A stretch of 64,000 bases of DNA, taken from Clostridia bacterium. Lineage in GTDB: Bacteria; Bacillota; Clostridia; Oscillospirales; Acutalibacteraceae. Shown here piece after piece: positions 38,173 to 46,773 of this stretch. The stretch is taken from positions 1-64,000 of the forward strand of contig JAFRXY010000040.1 in NCBI GenBank assembly GCA_017441385.1. Direction: 5' to 3'. Position numbers and translations under genes: made by a program. The notes below the pieces were generated by a model. The model made no database searches, was not told the origin of the DNA, and worked only from the letters and a program-made list of their open reading frames with translations. The stretch's first letter is position 1; each line of letters starts with the position of its first letter.

Positions 38173-40059
38173 GTGATATCTGTTTGGCGGGAGCGTGTGC
38201 AGGCCGGCGTGAAGCGCTTCACGGCATATGCGGCGGGGCAGCGCGGCGCAAAAATCCTGTCGATTTGCCTGTCGGCGGCCGTGACGCTGCTGCTGCCGGC
38301 GTTTTTGTCGGACAGCACGCTGCTGTTTTCCAACAGCTTTGTATCGGTCGTCTTCGCGGCGGCGCTCTATCTGCTCTTTCGGACGTATCGCGGCGCGGCC
38401 CATTGCCGGAGGGAGCTTGTGCTGACCCATCTGCTGGGAATGCTGCTGTCTCTTTTCACCGCGGCGGGAAGGGCAATGGAGCAGAGCGGACAGTTCTTTC
38501 CTGTCTCACCGTTGAAGGCGGCAGGCATTCTGCTGTACGGACATGTATTCGCCTGCGGCATTTCTCTGGTGTGGAACAGGCTGTCCGCGTCAAAGCCGGC
38601 ATTCGCCCCGTCGTGCGGCGGGAATGCTGCGGGCGCAGGAATTTCCGGCAGGCTGCTGTCGTTTGCCGCCGCCCGTCCGTGGCTGGTGGCCGTCAGCCTG
38701 CTTGTCTGCTGGGTTCCCTGCTATATCGCCTTGTTTCCGGGGGGATTTATGTATGATGTGTCGGTGGAATTCCATCAGCAGTATGACACCTATCTGTCCT
38801 GCTTTCCGCGTCTGCATTCCGCTCTGCTGATCGGCTGCCTGAACGCGGCGCACCGTCTGACCGGCTCCTACAACGCCGGAATCGCCCTGTATTGCGGGGT
38901 GCAGATGGCGGTCTTTTCGGCGCTGTTTACCCATATGCTCGTGATTTTTTACCGGCAGGAAGTCCGCCCTGTCCTGCTGTATCTGTCCTGGCTGTACTTT
39001 GCCTTTTTCCCTGTGATTCACCTGATCATCACGGAAACCGGCCGGGACACGCTGTTTGCCCTGTTCTTCGTTTATCTGGTGACGCTGCTGTATGTAGCGG
39101 CGGACGACGCGGAAGGCTTCTTCCGTTCGCCGTGGAAGCCGGCGCTGCTTGGCGCTGTTCTCGCGCTGACAGTCCTGTCAAGAAACAATACGAGCGAGCT
39201 TCTCGTCATGCTGCTGCTGACAGGCATGGCGGCCATTGCGTGGCTGCTGTTCCGCGGGAAATATTTTCGCGGCATCACGGTCTTTTCGGTTTCGTGCCTT
39301 GCGGTGTTTTTTTCGCTTTCGCTGCTCCTCGGCGCGGTGTGCAGCCCCATGCAAAAAGCCAATCAGGGTTCGGCGTTCGGGCTGGTGATTCAGCCGCTGT
39401 CAAGAGCCTATACGGAGGAAAAGGACAACTGGTCAGAGGACGATCTGGCGGAATTGGAGAAATTCATCGACGCGGAGCATTTGCGATACAGTCCCGAACT
39501 GGCCGATACAGCGAGGGAAGCGATGAAGGAAGAGGCCATCAAGTCCGATATCAGGGGCTTTGTGAAGCTGTGGGTGAGAACCGGACTGCGCTATCCCTGT
39601 TCCTATCTGAACGCGGTGACCGCTCTGACGCGTTACGGCTGGTATCCCGACAGCGTGCTGGACGGGTATTTCAGAGCCAATGTGCAGGCGTATGAAAAAA
39701 GCTACTTCATTACCGGCGTGAGTTATCCGGGATACGAACCGCATATCTGGAGCGGGGGAGAGGACTATTACAGAAAGATTGCGATGACCGTTTCGTTTGA
39801 AAAGATACCGGTTGTGTCCATGCTGTTTTCGGTAGGGTTTCAGAATTGGCTGATGCTGCACTGTTTCTTCTATGCGGTTTACAGGCGCAGGAGAAGTCTG
39901 TATCTTCCTCTGGGCGTGATACTGGTTTATCTGATGATATGCTTTTTTGTTCCGATTGTGATTATGAGGTATTATATGCCGCTGTTTCTGCTGTTGCCGC
40001 TGAGCGCGGTTATGACGCTGCATTACAATGAAAAAAAGGGAAGCGCCCAGCGCCAATGA
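38173..40059 (+). CDS. Large polytopic membrane protein (DUF6020-like)
   Basis: 628 aa from GTG 38173, which has GGAGG 7 nt upstream. About 12-13 hydrophobic segments lie in residues ~30-420 and again in ~555-620, with a soluble loop of ~130 residues near 425-555 between them. LFPGGFMYDVSVEFHQQYDTYLSCFPRLHSALLIG has the Asp-containing first periplasmic-type loop seen in GT-C glycosyltransferases, and the whole resembles DUF6020 membrane proteins of Firmicutes. A lipid-linked sugar transferase or wall-polymer role is possible. The 3' end overlaps a 28-bp imperfect direct repeat (40026 and 40054). Confidence 0.65.
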   Translation: MISVWRERVQAGVKRFTAYAAGQRGAKILSICLSAAVTLLLPAFLSDSTLLFSNSFVSVVFAAALYLLFRTYRGAAHCRRELVLTHLLGMLLSLFTAAGRAMEQSGQFFPVSPLKAAGILLYGHVFACGISLVWNRLSASKPAFAPSCGGNAAGAGISGRLLSFAAARPWLVAVSLLVCWVPCYIALFPGGFMYDVSVEFHQQYDTYLSCFPRLHSALLIGCLNAAHRLTGSYNAGIALYCGVQMAVFSALFTHMLVIFYRQEVRPVLLYLSWLYFAFFPVIHLIITETGRDTLFALFFVYLVTLLYVAADDAEGFFRSPWKPALLGAVLALTVLSRNNTSELLVMLLLTGMAAIAWLLFRGKYFRGITVFSVSCLAVFFSLSLLLGAVCSPMQKANQGSAFGLVIQPLSRAYTEEKDNWSEDDLAELEKFIDAEHLRYSPELADTAREAMKEEAIKSDIRGFVKLWVRTGLRYPCSYLNAVTALTRYGWYPDSVLDGYFRANVQAYEKSYFITGVSYPGYEPHIWSGGEDYYRKIAMTVSFEKIPVVSMLFSVGFQNWLMLHCFFYAVYRRRRSLYLPLGVILVYLMICFFVPIVIMRYYMPLFLLLPLSAVMTLHYNEKKGSAQRQ

Positions 40060-40081
40060 AAAAAAGGAAAGCACCCAGCGC
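40026..40081 (+). repeat. 28-bp imperfect tandem duplication at gene end
   Basis: CAATGAAAAAAAGG(G/A)AAGC(G/A)CCCAGCGC occurs at 40026 and 40054. It spans the stop codon of the DUF6020-like gene. The 38-bp duplication after pelG (48331) is similar in place and composition. Confidence 0.7.
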
Positions 40082-40238
40082 CCCTTCGCTGCAACGGGCT
40101 TCGATCAAGAGGTTCCCGGGCGTCACCAATACAATTATCAATCCCAAAATCATTTTGTCCCGATTTGCAATACAACCCGAATCTATTTCCGTGGAGCGAC
40201 GGAACGCTCTGATTTTTTATCCGAAAGGAAGGAACACA

Positions 40239-41591
40239 ATGAATATAATTATCGTGGGCAGCGGCAAGGTCGGCAGGGCGCTGACCAAGCAGCTGGCAAG
40301 GGAGAATCACGACGTTGTCGTGATCGATAAGGATCCGCAGGTGGTGGAAGACCTGATCAATGCCTTTGACGTCAACGGCATCTGCGGCAACGGCGCGTGC
40401 TATGATATTCAGAAGCAGGCGGGGGTCGACAAGGCCGACCTGCTGATCTCGGTCACGCAGACCGACGAGCTGAATATTCTCTGCTGTATGCTGGCCAAGA
40501 AGATGGGCTGCCGTCATTCCATCGCCCGCGTGCGCACGCCGGAATATTCCAAGCAGCTGGACTTCATGCGCACCGGTTTCGGCATCAGCATGCTGGTCAA
40601 TCCCGAATATCTCGCCGCCAACGAAATCGCGAGAATTCTCCGCTTCCCGTCGGCCATCAAGATCGAGCCGTTCGCCAACGGCCGTGTGGAACTTGCCGAA
40701 ATCGGCATTTCGGAGGGGAATGACCTGATCGGCAAGCCGATTCATATCATTCATGAGAAATATCACGTCAGCGTGGTGGTCTGCACCGTCAAGCGGGACG
40801 GCGAAGCCATCATTCCCAACGGCGATTTCATCATCAAGCAGGGCGACCGCATCAGCGTGACCGCCACACGCCCCGAGCTGGTCAGTTTCATGAAGAAGCT
40901 GGGGCTGTACCGCACCCGCACCAAGCGGGTCATGATCGCCGGCGGCGGCAACGTAGGCTATTACCTCGCCTATCAGCTCACCGAGTCGGGTCACACCGTC
41001 AAGGTGCTGGAAAAGAAGGATATCCGTGCGCTGGAACTGGGCGATATCCTGCCGGGTTCGGAGATTATCGTGGGCGACGCCACCGACCGGGAAATGCTGA
41101 ATGAGCAGGGACTGGCGCATCAGGACGCCTTTGTTGCCCTGATGGGACGGGATGAAGAAAACGCCATTATTTCGATGTACGCCCGTTCGCAGAACGTCGG
41201 CAAGGTGGTCACCAAGGCCACCCGCATTTCCACCGACGTGCTGAGCAGCATCGGGCTGGACACGGTCATTTCGGCGCAGGAACTGGCGACCGACCGGATT
41301 CTCAGCTACGTCAGGGCGCTGCACAATTCCGAAGGCACCGCCGTGCGCACCCTCTACCGCATTGTGGACGGCAAGGCGGAGGCGCTGGAATTCAGCGTGC
41401 CGAATGACTTTGCCTGCATCGGAATCACCTTCCGCGAGCTGAAACTCCGGCGCAACCTCGTCATTGCCTGCATTATCCGCCGCAACAAGATTATCTTCCC
41501 CCGCGGCGGGGACTGCTTAGAGGCGGGGGACACGGTGGTCGTTGTCACCTCCAACGAGAGCCTCCGCACGCTGGCGGACATTGTGGAATAA
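40239..41591 (+). CDS. trkA: Trk potassium uptake regulatory protein TrkA
   Basis: 450 aa from ATG 40239 with GAAAGGAAGG upstream; the ORF extends upstream without a good ribosome site. Two RCK units, each a Rossmann NAD-binding RCK-N (MNIIIVGSGKVGRALTKQLA at 1 and RVMIAGGGNVGYYLAYQL near 231) plus an RCK-C domain (~140-220 and ~370-450). It gates the TrkH channel in response to nucleotides. trkH begins 12 nt after its stop, so the pair is an operon. Confidence 0.95.
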   Translation: MNIIIVGSGKVGRALTKQLARENHDVVVIDKDPQVVEDLINAFDVNGICGNGACYDIQKQAGVDKADLLISVTQTDELNILCCMLAKKMGCRHSIARVRTPEYSKQLDFMRTGFGISMLVNPEYLAANEIARILRFPSAIKIEPFANGRVELAEIGISEGNDLIGKPIHIIHEKYHVSVVVCTVKRDGEAIIPNGDFIIKQGDRISVTATRPELVSFMKKLGLYRTRTKRVMIAGGGNVGYYLAYQLTESGHTVKVLEKKDIRALELGDILPGSEIIVGDATDREMLNEQGLAHQDAFVALMGRDEENAIISMYARSQNVGKVVTKATRISTDVLSSIGLDTVISAQELATDRILSYVRALHNSEGTAVRTLYRIVDGKAEALEFSVPNDFACIGITFRELKLRRNLVIACIIRRNKIIFPRGGDCLEAGDTVVVVTSNESLRTLADIVE

Positions 41592-41603
41592 GGCGGTGCG
41601 GAC

Positions 41604-43046
41604 ATGAATTATCATATGATCAGATACGTGCTGGGGCAGATTCTCAAGCTGGAGGCGGCGCTGATGGGACTGCCGCTGCTGGTGTCGCTCTATTATCTGG
41701 ACGACGGCATGATACCGCTGCTGTCCGTGATGCTGCCGGTCGGCATTCTGGGGTATATTCTCACCGGCTTCAAGCCGAAGAACCAGACCATCTATGCCCG
41801 CGAGGGATTTGTGATTGTCGCCTTCGCGTGGATGATCATGTCTGCCTTCGGCGCCCTGCCCTTTGTATTCAGCGGCACCATTCCGGATTATATCGACGCG
41901 CTGTTTGAAACCGTGTCGGGCTTCACCACCACCGGTTCCACGCTGGTGCCGGATGTGGAATCCTTCCCCATGAGCCTCAAGATGTGGCGCAGCTTTACCC
42001 ACTGGATCGGCGGCATGGGGGTGCTGGTCTTCGCGCTGGCCATCCTCCCCGCCGGAAGCGCCCAGTCCATGTATATCATGCGTGCGGAAGTGCCGGGGCC
42101 GTCGGTGGGCAAGCTGGTGGCCAAGACCCAGATCACCGCCCGCATTCTCTACGGCATCTATGTCTTCTTCACCGCGCTGGAAGCGGTCATGCTGCGATGC
42201 ACCGGCATGCGCTGGTTCGACTGCGTTGCCAACGCCTTCGCGACGGCGGGAACGGGCGGATTCTCCGTCCTGAACGACGGCATCGGCGGCTACCACAATG
42301 TCTGGGTGGAGGTCGTGATCACCGGCTTCATGCTGATCTTCAGCATCAATTTCAATCTCTTTTACCTGCTGCTCATCAAGCGGTTTTCCGACGTGGTGCG
42401 CAACGTGGAAATCAAGGTCTTCTTTGCGATCTACATTGTCTCCACCCTGCTCATCACCTGCAACATCGCGCCGATGTACCATTCCTTCTCCAAGGCGCTG
42501 CGGTACGCCGGCTTCACGGTGGCGTCGCTTTCCAGCTCCACCGGCTTCGGCAATTCCGACTTCACCCGGTGGCCGGGTCTGTCCCAGACCATCCTCATTC
42601 TGCTGATGTTCTGCGGCGCCTGCGCCGGTTCCACCGGCGGCGGTCTGAAGGTCGCCAGAGTCATGATTCTGCTGAAATCCGGCGTGAGGGAAATGCGCCG
42701 CCAGCTCAATCCCCGCGTGGTGGCGACCGTCAAGCTGGAAGGGCAGTCGGTGGACAGCGAGCAGCTCTGCACGCAGGGTTCCTTTTTCATTATATATATG
42801 GTGATTCTGCTTGTTTCGACGCTGCTCATTTCGCTGGACAAATTCAGCTTTGACGTTTCCTTCTCGGCGGCGCTCACGGCGCTCAACAACATGGGCCCCG
42901 GCCTGAGTGAAATCGGGCCTTACGGCAATTTCGCCGATTTCACCCCCTTCTCGAAGATTGTCATCCTATTTGACATGCTGGCGGGAAGGCTGGAAATATT
43001 TCCGGTGCTGATTGCCTTCATGCCCAGAACATGGAAAAAAGCGTAA
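41604..43046 (+). CDS. trkH: Trk potassium uptake channel TrkH
   Basis: 480 aa. Membrane pore of the Trk K+ uptake system, with four M1-P-M2 repeats. Selectivity-filter segments: TVSGFTTTGST, FATAGTGGFS, SLSSSTGFGNSDF and LNNMGPGLSEIG, each with the key glycine. CGACAGSTGGGLKVARV is the family motif before repeat four. The ribosome site AAGGCGGTG is modest. Pairs with trkA directly upstream. A terminator follows at 43256. Confidence 0.95.
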   Translation: MNYHMIRYVLGQILKLEAALMGLPLLVSLYYLDDGMIPLLSVMLPVGILGYILTGFKPKNQTIYAREGFVIVAFAWMIMSAFGALPFVFSGTIPDYIDALFETVSGFTTTGSTLVPDVESFPMSLKMWRSFTHWIGGMGVLVFALAILPAGSAQSMYIMRAEVPGPSVGKLVAKTQITARILYGIYVFFTALEAVMLRCTGMRWFDCVANAFATAGTGGFSVLNDGIGGYHNVWVEVVITGFMLIFSINFNLFYLLLIKRFSDVVRNVEIKVFFAIYIVSTLLITCNIAPMYHSFSKALRYAGFTVASLSSSTGFGNSDFTRWPGLSQTILILLMFCGACAGSTGGGLKVARVMILLKSGVREMRRQLNPRVVATVKLEGQSVDSEQLCTQGSFFIIYMVILLVSTLLISLDKFSFDVSFSAALTALNNMGPGLSEIGPYGNFADFTPFSKIVILFDMLAGRLEIFPVLIAFMPRTWKKA

Positions 43047-43255
43047 CCCTTCCGCCATGCGTAAAGTGACGAAATTTTGATCGGAAAATTATGCAACTTT
43101 CCGAACGGCGGCGCGGAAGTGCCGTGTGAAATTGAATTTTCGCTGTCTTACATGGAAAAGTTATCCACTAAAATTCACGGAAAATTCACATAATATTCAT
43201 TATATTTGTGCCAAAGCACCAATCAGATTCTTTTAAAATTATTCAAATTATCATA

Positions 43256-43286
43256 AATCCCTCATCATTTTGGTGGGGGATTTTTT
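43256..43286 (+). terminator. Terminator after trkH
   Basis: AATCCCTC pairs imperfectly with GGGGGATT around TCATTTTGGT, followed by TTTTTT. The 43047-43255 stretch has no gene; one TTATCCACT site (DnaA-box-like, one mismatch) lies near 43157. Confidence 0.7.
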
Positions 43287-43373
43287 GTGCCGCCCGGTTT
43301 GTTATCAAATATTTCAAACCTTCGTCATATATGCTTAATTCTTAGGGGTACAAAATTGATAGAAAATTTATAG

Positions 43374-43401
43374 TTGACTGAGTAATTTTTAGTGCTATAA
43401 T
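43374..43401 (+). promoter_or_regulatory. Promoter of the Pel-like locus
   Basis: TTGACT (43374-43379), 16-bp spacer, TATAAT (43396-43401). The leader to the first gene is ~65 nt; I see no cyclic-di-GMP riboswitch in it. Confidence 0.65.
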
Positions 43402-43471
43402 ATTACTGATAGCTGAATTGCCCCCGGATTCATCATTCATCCATATTTTTTCAAAGATAGGAGATCTGTCT

Positions 43472-45241
43472 ATGTTAAAAAGAAGTGAATACGTCGTTAT
43501 GTCGTTGTCATTTGTATTTATGCTTGCCATATTTCTTGTGATTTCGATGAACTACATCACCGACTCCGCCGCCAGCAACAATGAGATTACCGACAAATTC
43601 GATTCGTCGACCCATATCGCCGACGTCAACAAGCTCGAAAAGGAATATCTCATTATCAAGGGCGACGACACCGTTATCTGCAACAACGTGAAGAAAGCCC
43701 TTGAATACGCCAAGAAGGGCTACAAAGTGGCGGGCAGCGTGAATGAGCTGACCAGCACGGACTTCAAAGGCATCAAGGCTGTCATCGTTACCACCCCCAA
43801 CCTCGGTTCGCTGGGCGATATGATCCTTCTCATGAACTCGGTAAAGAACGGCGTCAATATCTTTTTTGCCGCTCTGCCCAATGAAGGCTCGGACAACTAT
43901 GACAATTACTGCGAGGCTATGGGCATCGTATCCAGAACCGGCGAGTCCTCCATTGCCGGATTCCAGACATTCGAGGGCCTGCTGGTGCAGAAGAACGATA
44001 TCGTCTGCAACGATTATCCCATGGTGGCGGAGGATATCCGCATCGACGCCACCTGCCGCAAGTATATCTTTGAATATTCCCCCGATCCCAACGCCGATCA
44101 GAGCGAAATGGTTCCTCTGCTCTGGAGAACGGTGTACGGCGAGGGTCAGATTTTCGTGCTCAACGCCGACTTTATGGAACAGAAGTACGGCGTGGGTCTC
44201 TGCATCGCGGTCATGGCCGCCATGGAGCCGGATTACGCCTATCCGATTGTGGATTCCAAGGCGTATTTCATCGACAGCTTCCCCTTCCTCAGCTATGAAA
44301 ACGGCGACGCTATGATGCGTTTCTACAACAGAGACTCGCAGGCTTTCATCAAGGATCAGGTATGGCCCAACCTCGTTACCATGATGAAGGATTCCGACAT
44401 CAGGTTCACCGGTATCTACTACGCCTATCTCACCGACGCGTCGAGAGAAACCACCAACTTCAACACCGAAACGCTTTCCTACTTCAAGCGGCAGTTCAGC
44501 AAGTACGGATGTGAATTCGCTTTCGGCGGCTATCACAAGGACGTTCTCAGCGACAAGGAAGCTGAGGAGGACGCCATGGAAGCAAGCTATAACCAGTTCA
44601 AGTACAACATGGGCAATTACAACCTGCTGACATATAAGTACTCCGACACTATCAATCAGGCGGTGCAGACCGACATGCTGCGCAAGCTGAGAAAGGTCAG
44701 CGTCTATATCAGCAAGATGGACGTCCCTGAGGGCAGCAGCGAATACCAGGCGGATCTCAGTCTGGCCGACCACAACATCGTGAATCTCCCGATTATCTGC
44801 GAAGAAGCCGTGCCGAGCTATCAGGATTACTGGAAGGCCTGCAATATGGCTTCCGGTCTGGGACTTTCCACCCACTACTTCGACATGTATGACATTATCA
44901 CCAACAAGAGCGATTTCAGTCTGGAGTGGATGGCATACGCCCAGAATCTCGCCAAGGAATACAACCTGCTCAACAGAGGCACCTCGTGGCTCAGCGAAAA
45001 ATCCGCCGCCCAGACGGGCTACCTCGCCAAGAGATATCTCTGCCTCATGCCGACCATTACATTCACCGACAGCGAGCTGAATATCAAGTGCGAAAACTTC
45101 GACGACAGCGCACAGTTCATCGTCAAGACCTCCAAGAAGCTCAAGCCGGACGACGCCAATTATGAAGCCACCAAGATCAGCAACGGCTTCTACAAGGTCG
45201 CGATATTCAAGCCGGAGGTCACCATCAAGCTGTACGGCTGA
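43472..45241 (+). CDS. DUF2194-like, PelA-deacetylase-related exported protein
   Basis: 589 aa from ATG 43472 (ATAGGAG upstream). One N-terminal helix (~8-28) anchors it; the rest should be extracellular. Residues ~35-240 resemble a Rossmann/flavodoxin-like domain. Residues ~260-500 fit the deacetylase-like barrel of DUF2194 proteins found in pel-like loci (AYFIDSFPF 264-271, then YNRDSQAFIKDQVWPNLVTMMKDSDIRFTGIYYAYL). Active CE4/CE18-type deacetylases use a paired Asp and an HxxxH metal site. Here the matching places read IDSF (268-269) and GGYHK (352-356), and THYFDMYD at 467-474, so metal binding is doubtful. First gene of the locus; likely processes or binds the nascent polymer. Confidence 0.65.
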   Translation: MLKRSEYVVMSLSFVFMLAIFLVISMNYITDSAASNNEITDKFDSSTHIADVNKLEKEYLIIKGDDTVICNNVKKALEYAKKGYKVAGSVNELTSTDFKGIKAVIVTTPNLGSLGDMILLMNSVKNGVNIFFAALPNEGSDNYDNYCEAMGIVSRTGESSIAGFQTFEGLLVQKNDIVCNDYPMVAEDIRIDATCRKYIFEYSPDPNADQSEMVPLLWRTVYGEGQIFVLNADFMEQKYGVGLCIAVMAAMEPDYAYPIVDSKAYFIDSFPFLSYENGDAMMRFYNRDSQAFIKDQVWPNLVTMMKDSDIRFTGIYYAYLTDASRETTNFNTETLSYFKRQFSKYGCEFAFGGYHKDVLSDKEAEEDAMEASYNQFKYNMGNYNLLTYKYSDTINQAVQTDMLRKLRKVSVYISKMDVPEGSSEYQADLSLADHNIVNLPIICEEAVPSYQDYWKACNMASGLGLSTHYFDMYDIITNKSDFSLEWMAYAQNLAKEYNLLNRGTSWLSEKSAAQTGYLAKRYLCLMPTITFTDSELNIKCENFDDSAQFIVKTSKKLKPDDANYEATKISNGFYKVAIFKPEVTIKLYG

Positions 45242-45291
45242 TGAATGAGTTACAAACTGAAATTTCATATAATTAAGGAGGAAATAACTCA

Positions 45292-46752
45292 ATGAAGGTT
45301 TGCTTGATTGCAGAAGGCAGCTATCCTTATACCTTCGGCGGCGTTTCCGCTTGGGTGCAGATGCTGATACAGGGCGTGCCGAAGGTGGAATTTTCCATAC
45401 AGACCATCGTGGCGAGCCGCGCCGACGCGGGTGATTGCAAATTCGTCATTCCCGCCAATGTGGTTTCCATGCATGACACCTTCCTGACCGATGACGACGT
45501 GGTTCACAAGGTGCGCAGCAAGACCAAGATGTCCTCGAAGGAAAAAGACGCTTTCAAGTCGCTGCTCTACGGCAAGAATGTTGACTGGGTCACCATATTC
45601 AATTTCTTTGAGCACAAAGATGTTTCCATAAACGGTCTGCTCATGGGCAAGGATTTCTATGACATCGTCATGGAATTCTACAAGGACAAATATTCCCAGA
45701 CGGTTTTTGTCGACTTCCTGTGGAACACCCGTTCGCTCTACCTGCTGCTCTTCAAGGTGCTGAAAACCCCGATGGAGGTGTGCGACATCTATCACTGTGT
45801 CGCCACCGGCTATTCCGGCATTCTCGCCGCCAAGGGCAAGGTGCTTTACAACAAGCCGATGATTCTCAGCGAACACGGTATCTACACCCGTGAACGCGAG
45901 GAGGAAATCATCAAGACCAGCTGGACGCAGGGTATTTACAAGGATATCTGGATCAATTACTTCTACTGCCTGTCCGACTGCGCCTATTACTACGCCGACA
46001 AGATCACGTCGCTTTTCGTGGACGCCCAGAAGATTCAGCTGGAGCTGGGCTGCGACCCCGCCAAGACGGTTGTCATTCCCAACGGCGTCAATATCAGCGA
46101 TTACGAGTCCTTCCCGCGCAAGGATCCCAGCGACCCCTACGTCAATCTCGGAGCGCTGCTCCGCGTGACCCCGATCAAGGACGTCAAGACGCTGCTCAGC
46201 GCCTACAGCTTCGCCAAGGAGGAAGTGCCCGAGCTGAAGCTGTGGATTATGGGGCCGACCGACGAGGATCCCGATTACTACAACGACTGCCGCGAGATGG
46301 TGGAGGTCAACCGGCTGCTTGACATTGAATTCACAGGCCGTATCAAGCCGAAGGATTATCTCGGCAAGATGGATATACTCATTCTCACCAGTATTTCGGA
46401 AGGTCAGCCCATCGTCATGCTGGAAGCCATGGCCTGCGGCATTCCGTGTATCGCCACGCAGGTGGGCGACTGCGCCGGACTGATCCGCGGCGATCACGAC
46501 GATATGGGCGACTGCGGCATCATCACGCCCACCATGAATGTCGCCCGCATCGCGCAGGCGATTGTCACGCTGGCGAAAAGCCCCGAACTTCGCGCCAGAA
46601 TGGGCGAAATCGGCAAGAAGCGCGTCGCCGATCACTACACCAAGGACGGCTGGCTGAAGGAATACGCTGAAATGTACGATCACTTTGCGGCAGTCGGCAC
46701 AACCGCTGTCACAAAGGACAAACAGGAAAAAAAGGAAAAAAAGAAAAAATAA
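45292..46752 (+). CDS. pelF: PelF-type glycosyltransferase (GT4)
   Basis: 486 aa, AAGGAGG ribosome site. PelF is the cytosolic GT-B polymerase of Pel, using UDP-activated amino sugars. The N-terminus KVCLIAEGSYPYTFGGVSAWVQMLI is the PelF signature. NPNG-type linker PNGVNISDYESF, then LLRVTPIKDVKTLLSAYSFAKEE and the GT4 motif E370GQPIVMLE378 (E-x7-E) for nucleotide sugar binding are intact. Its C-terminus ends in a Lys-rich tail. It lies between the DUF2194-like gene and pelG, spacing 50 and 21 nt. Confidence 0.95.
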   Translation: MKVCLIAEGSYPYTFGGVSAWVQMLIQGVPKVEFSIQTIVASRADAGDCKFVIPANVVSMHDTFLTDDDVVHKVRSKTKMSSKEKDAFKSLLYGKNVDWVTIFNFFEHKDVSINGLLMGKDFYDIVMEFYKDKYSQTVFVDFLWNTRSLYLLLFKVLKTPMEVCDIYHCVATGYSGILAAKGKVLYNKPMILSEHGIYTREREEEIIKTSWTQGIYKDIWINYFYCLSDCAYYYADKITSLFVDAQKIQLELGCDPAKTVVIPNGVNISDYESFPRKDPSDPYVNLGALLRVTPIKDVKTLLSAYSFAKEEVPELKLWIMGPTDEDPDYYNDCREMVEVNRLLDIEFTGRIKPKDYLGKMDILILTSISEGQPIVMLEAMACGIPCIATQVGDCAGLIRGDHDDMGDCGIITPTMNVARIAQAIVTLAKSPELRARMGEIGKKRVADHYTKDGWLKEYAEMYDHFAAVGTTAVTKDKQEKKEKKKK

Positions 46753-46773
46753 CCGGAAGGAAAGAGGCGCTGT

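Noticed and set aside
43150-43200. A second DnaA-box cluster before the Pel-like locus
   Set aside because: Only one TTATCCACT-like site is present, which is expected by chance.
43402-43471. A cyclic-di-GMP riboswitch in the leader of the Pel-like locus
   Set aside because: The leader is about 65 nt and lacks the GEMM-I and GEMM-II conserved cores.
43508-45292. A 594-codon minus-strand frame across the first gene of the Pel-like locus
   Set aside because: Shadow of the DUF2194-like gene; no ribosome site and no recognisable domain.
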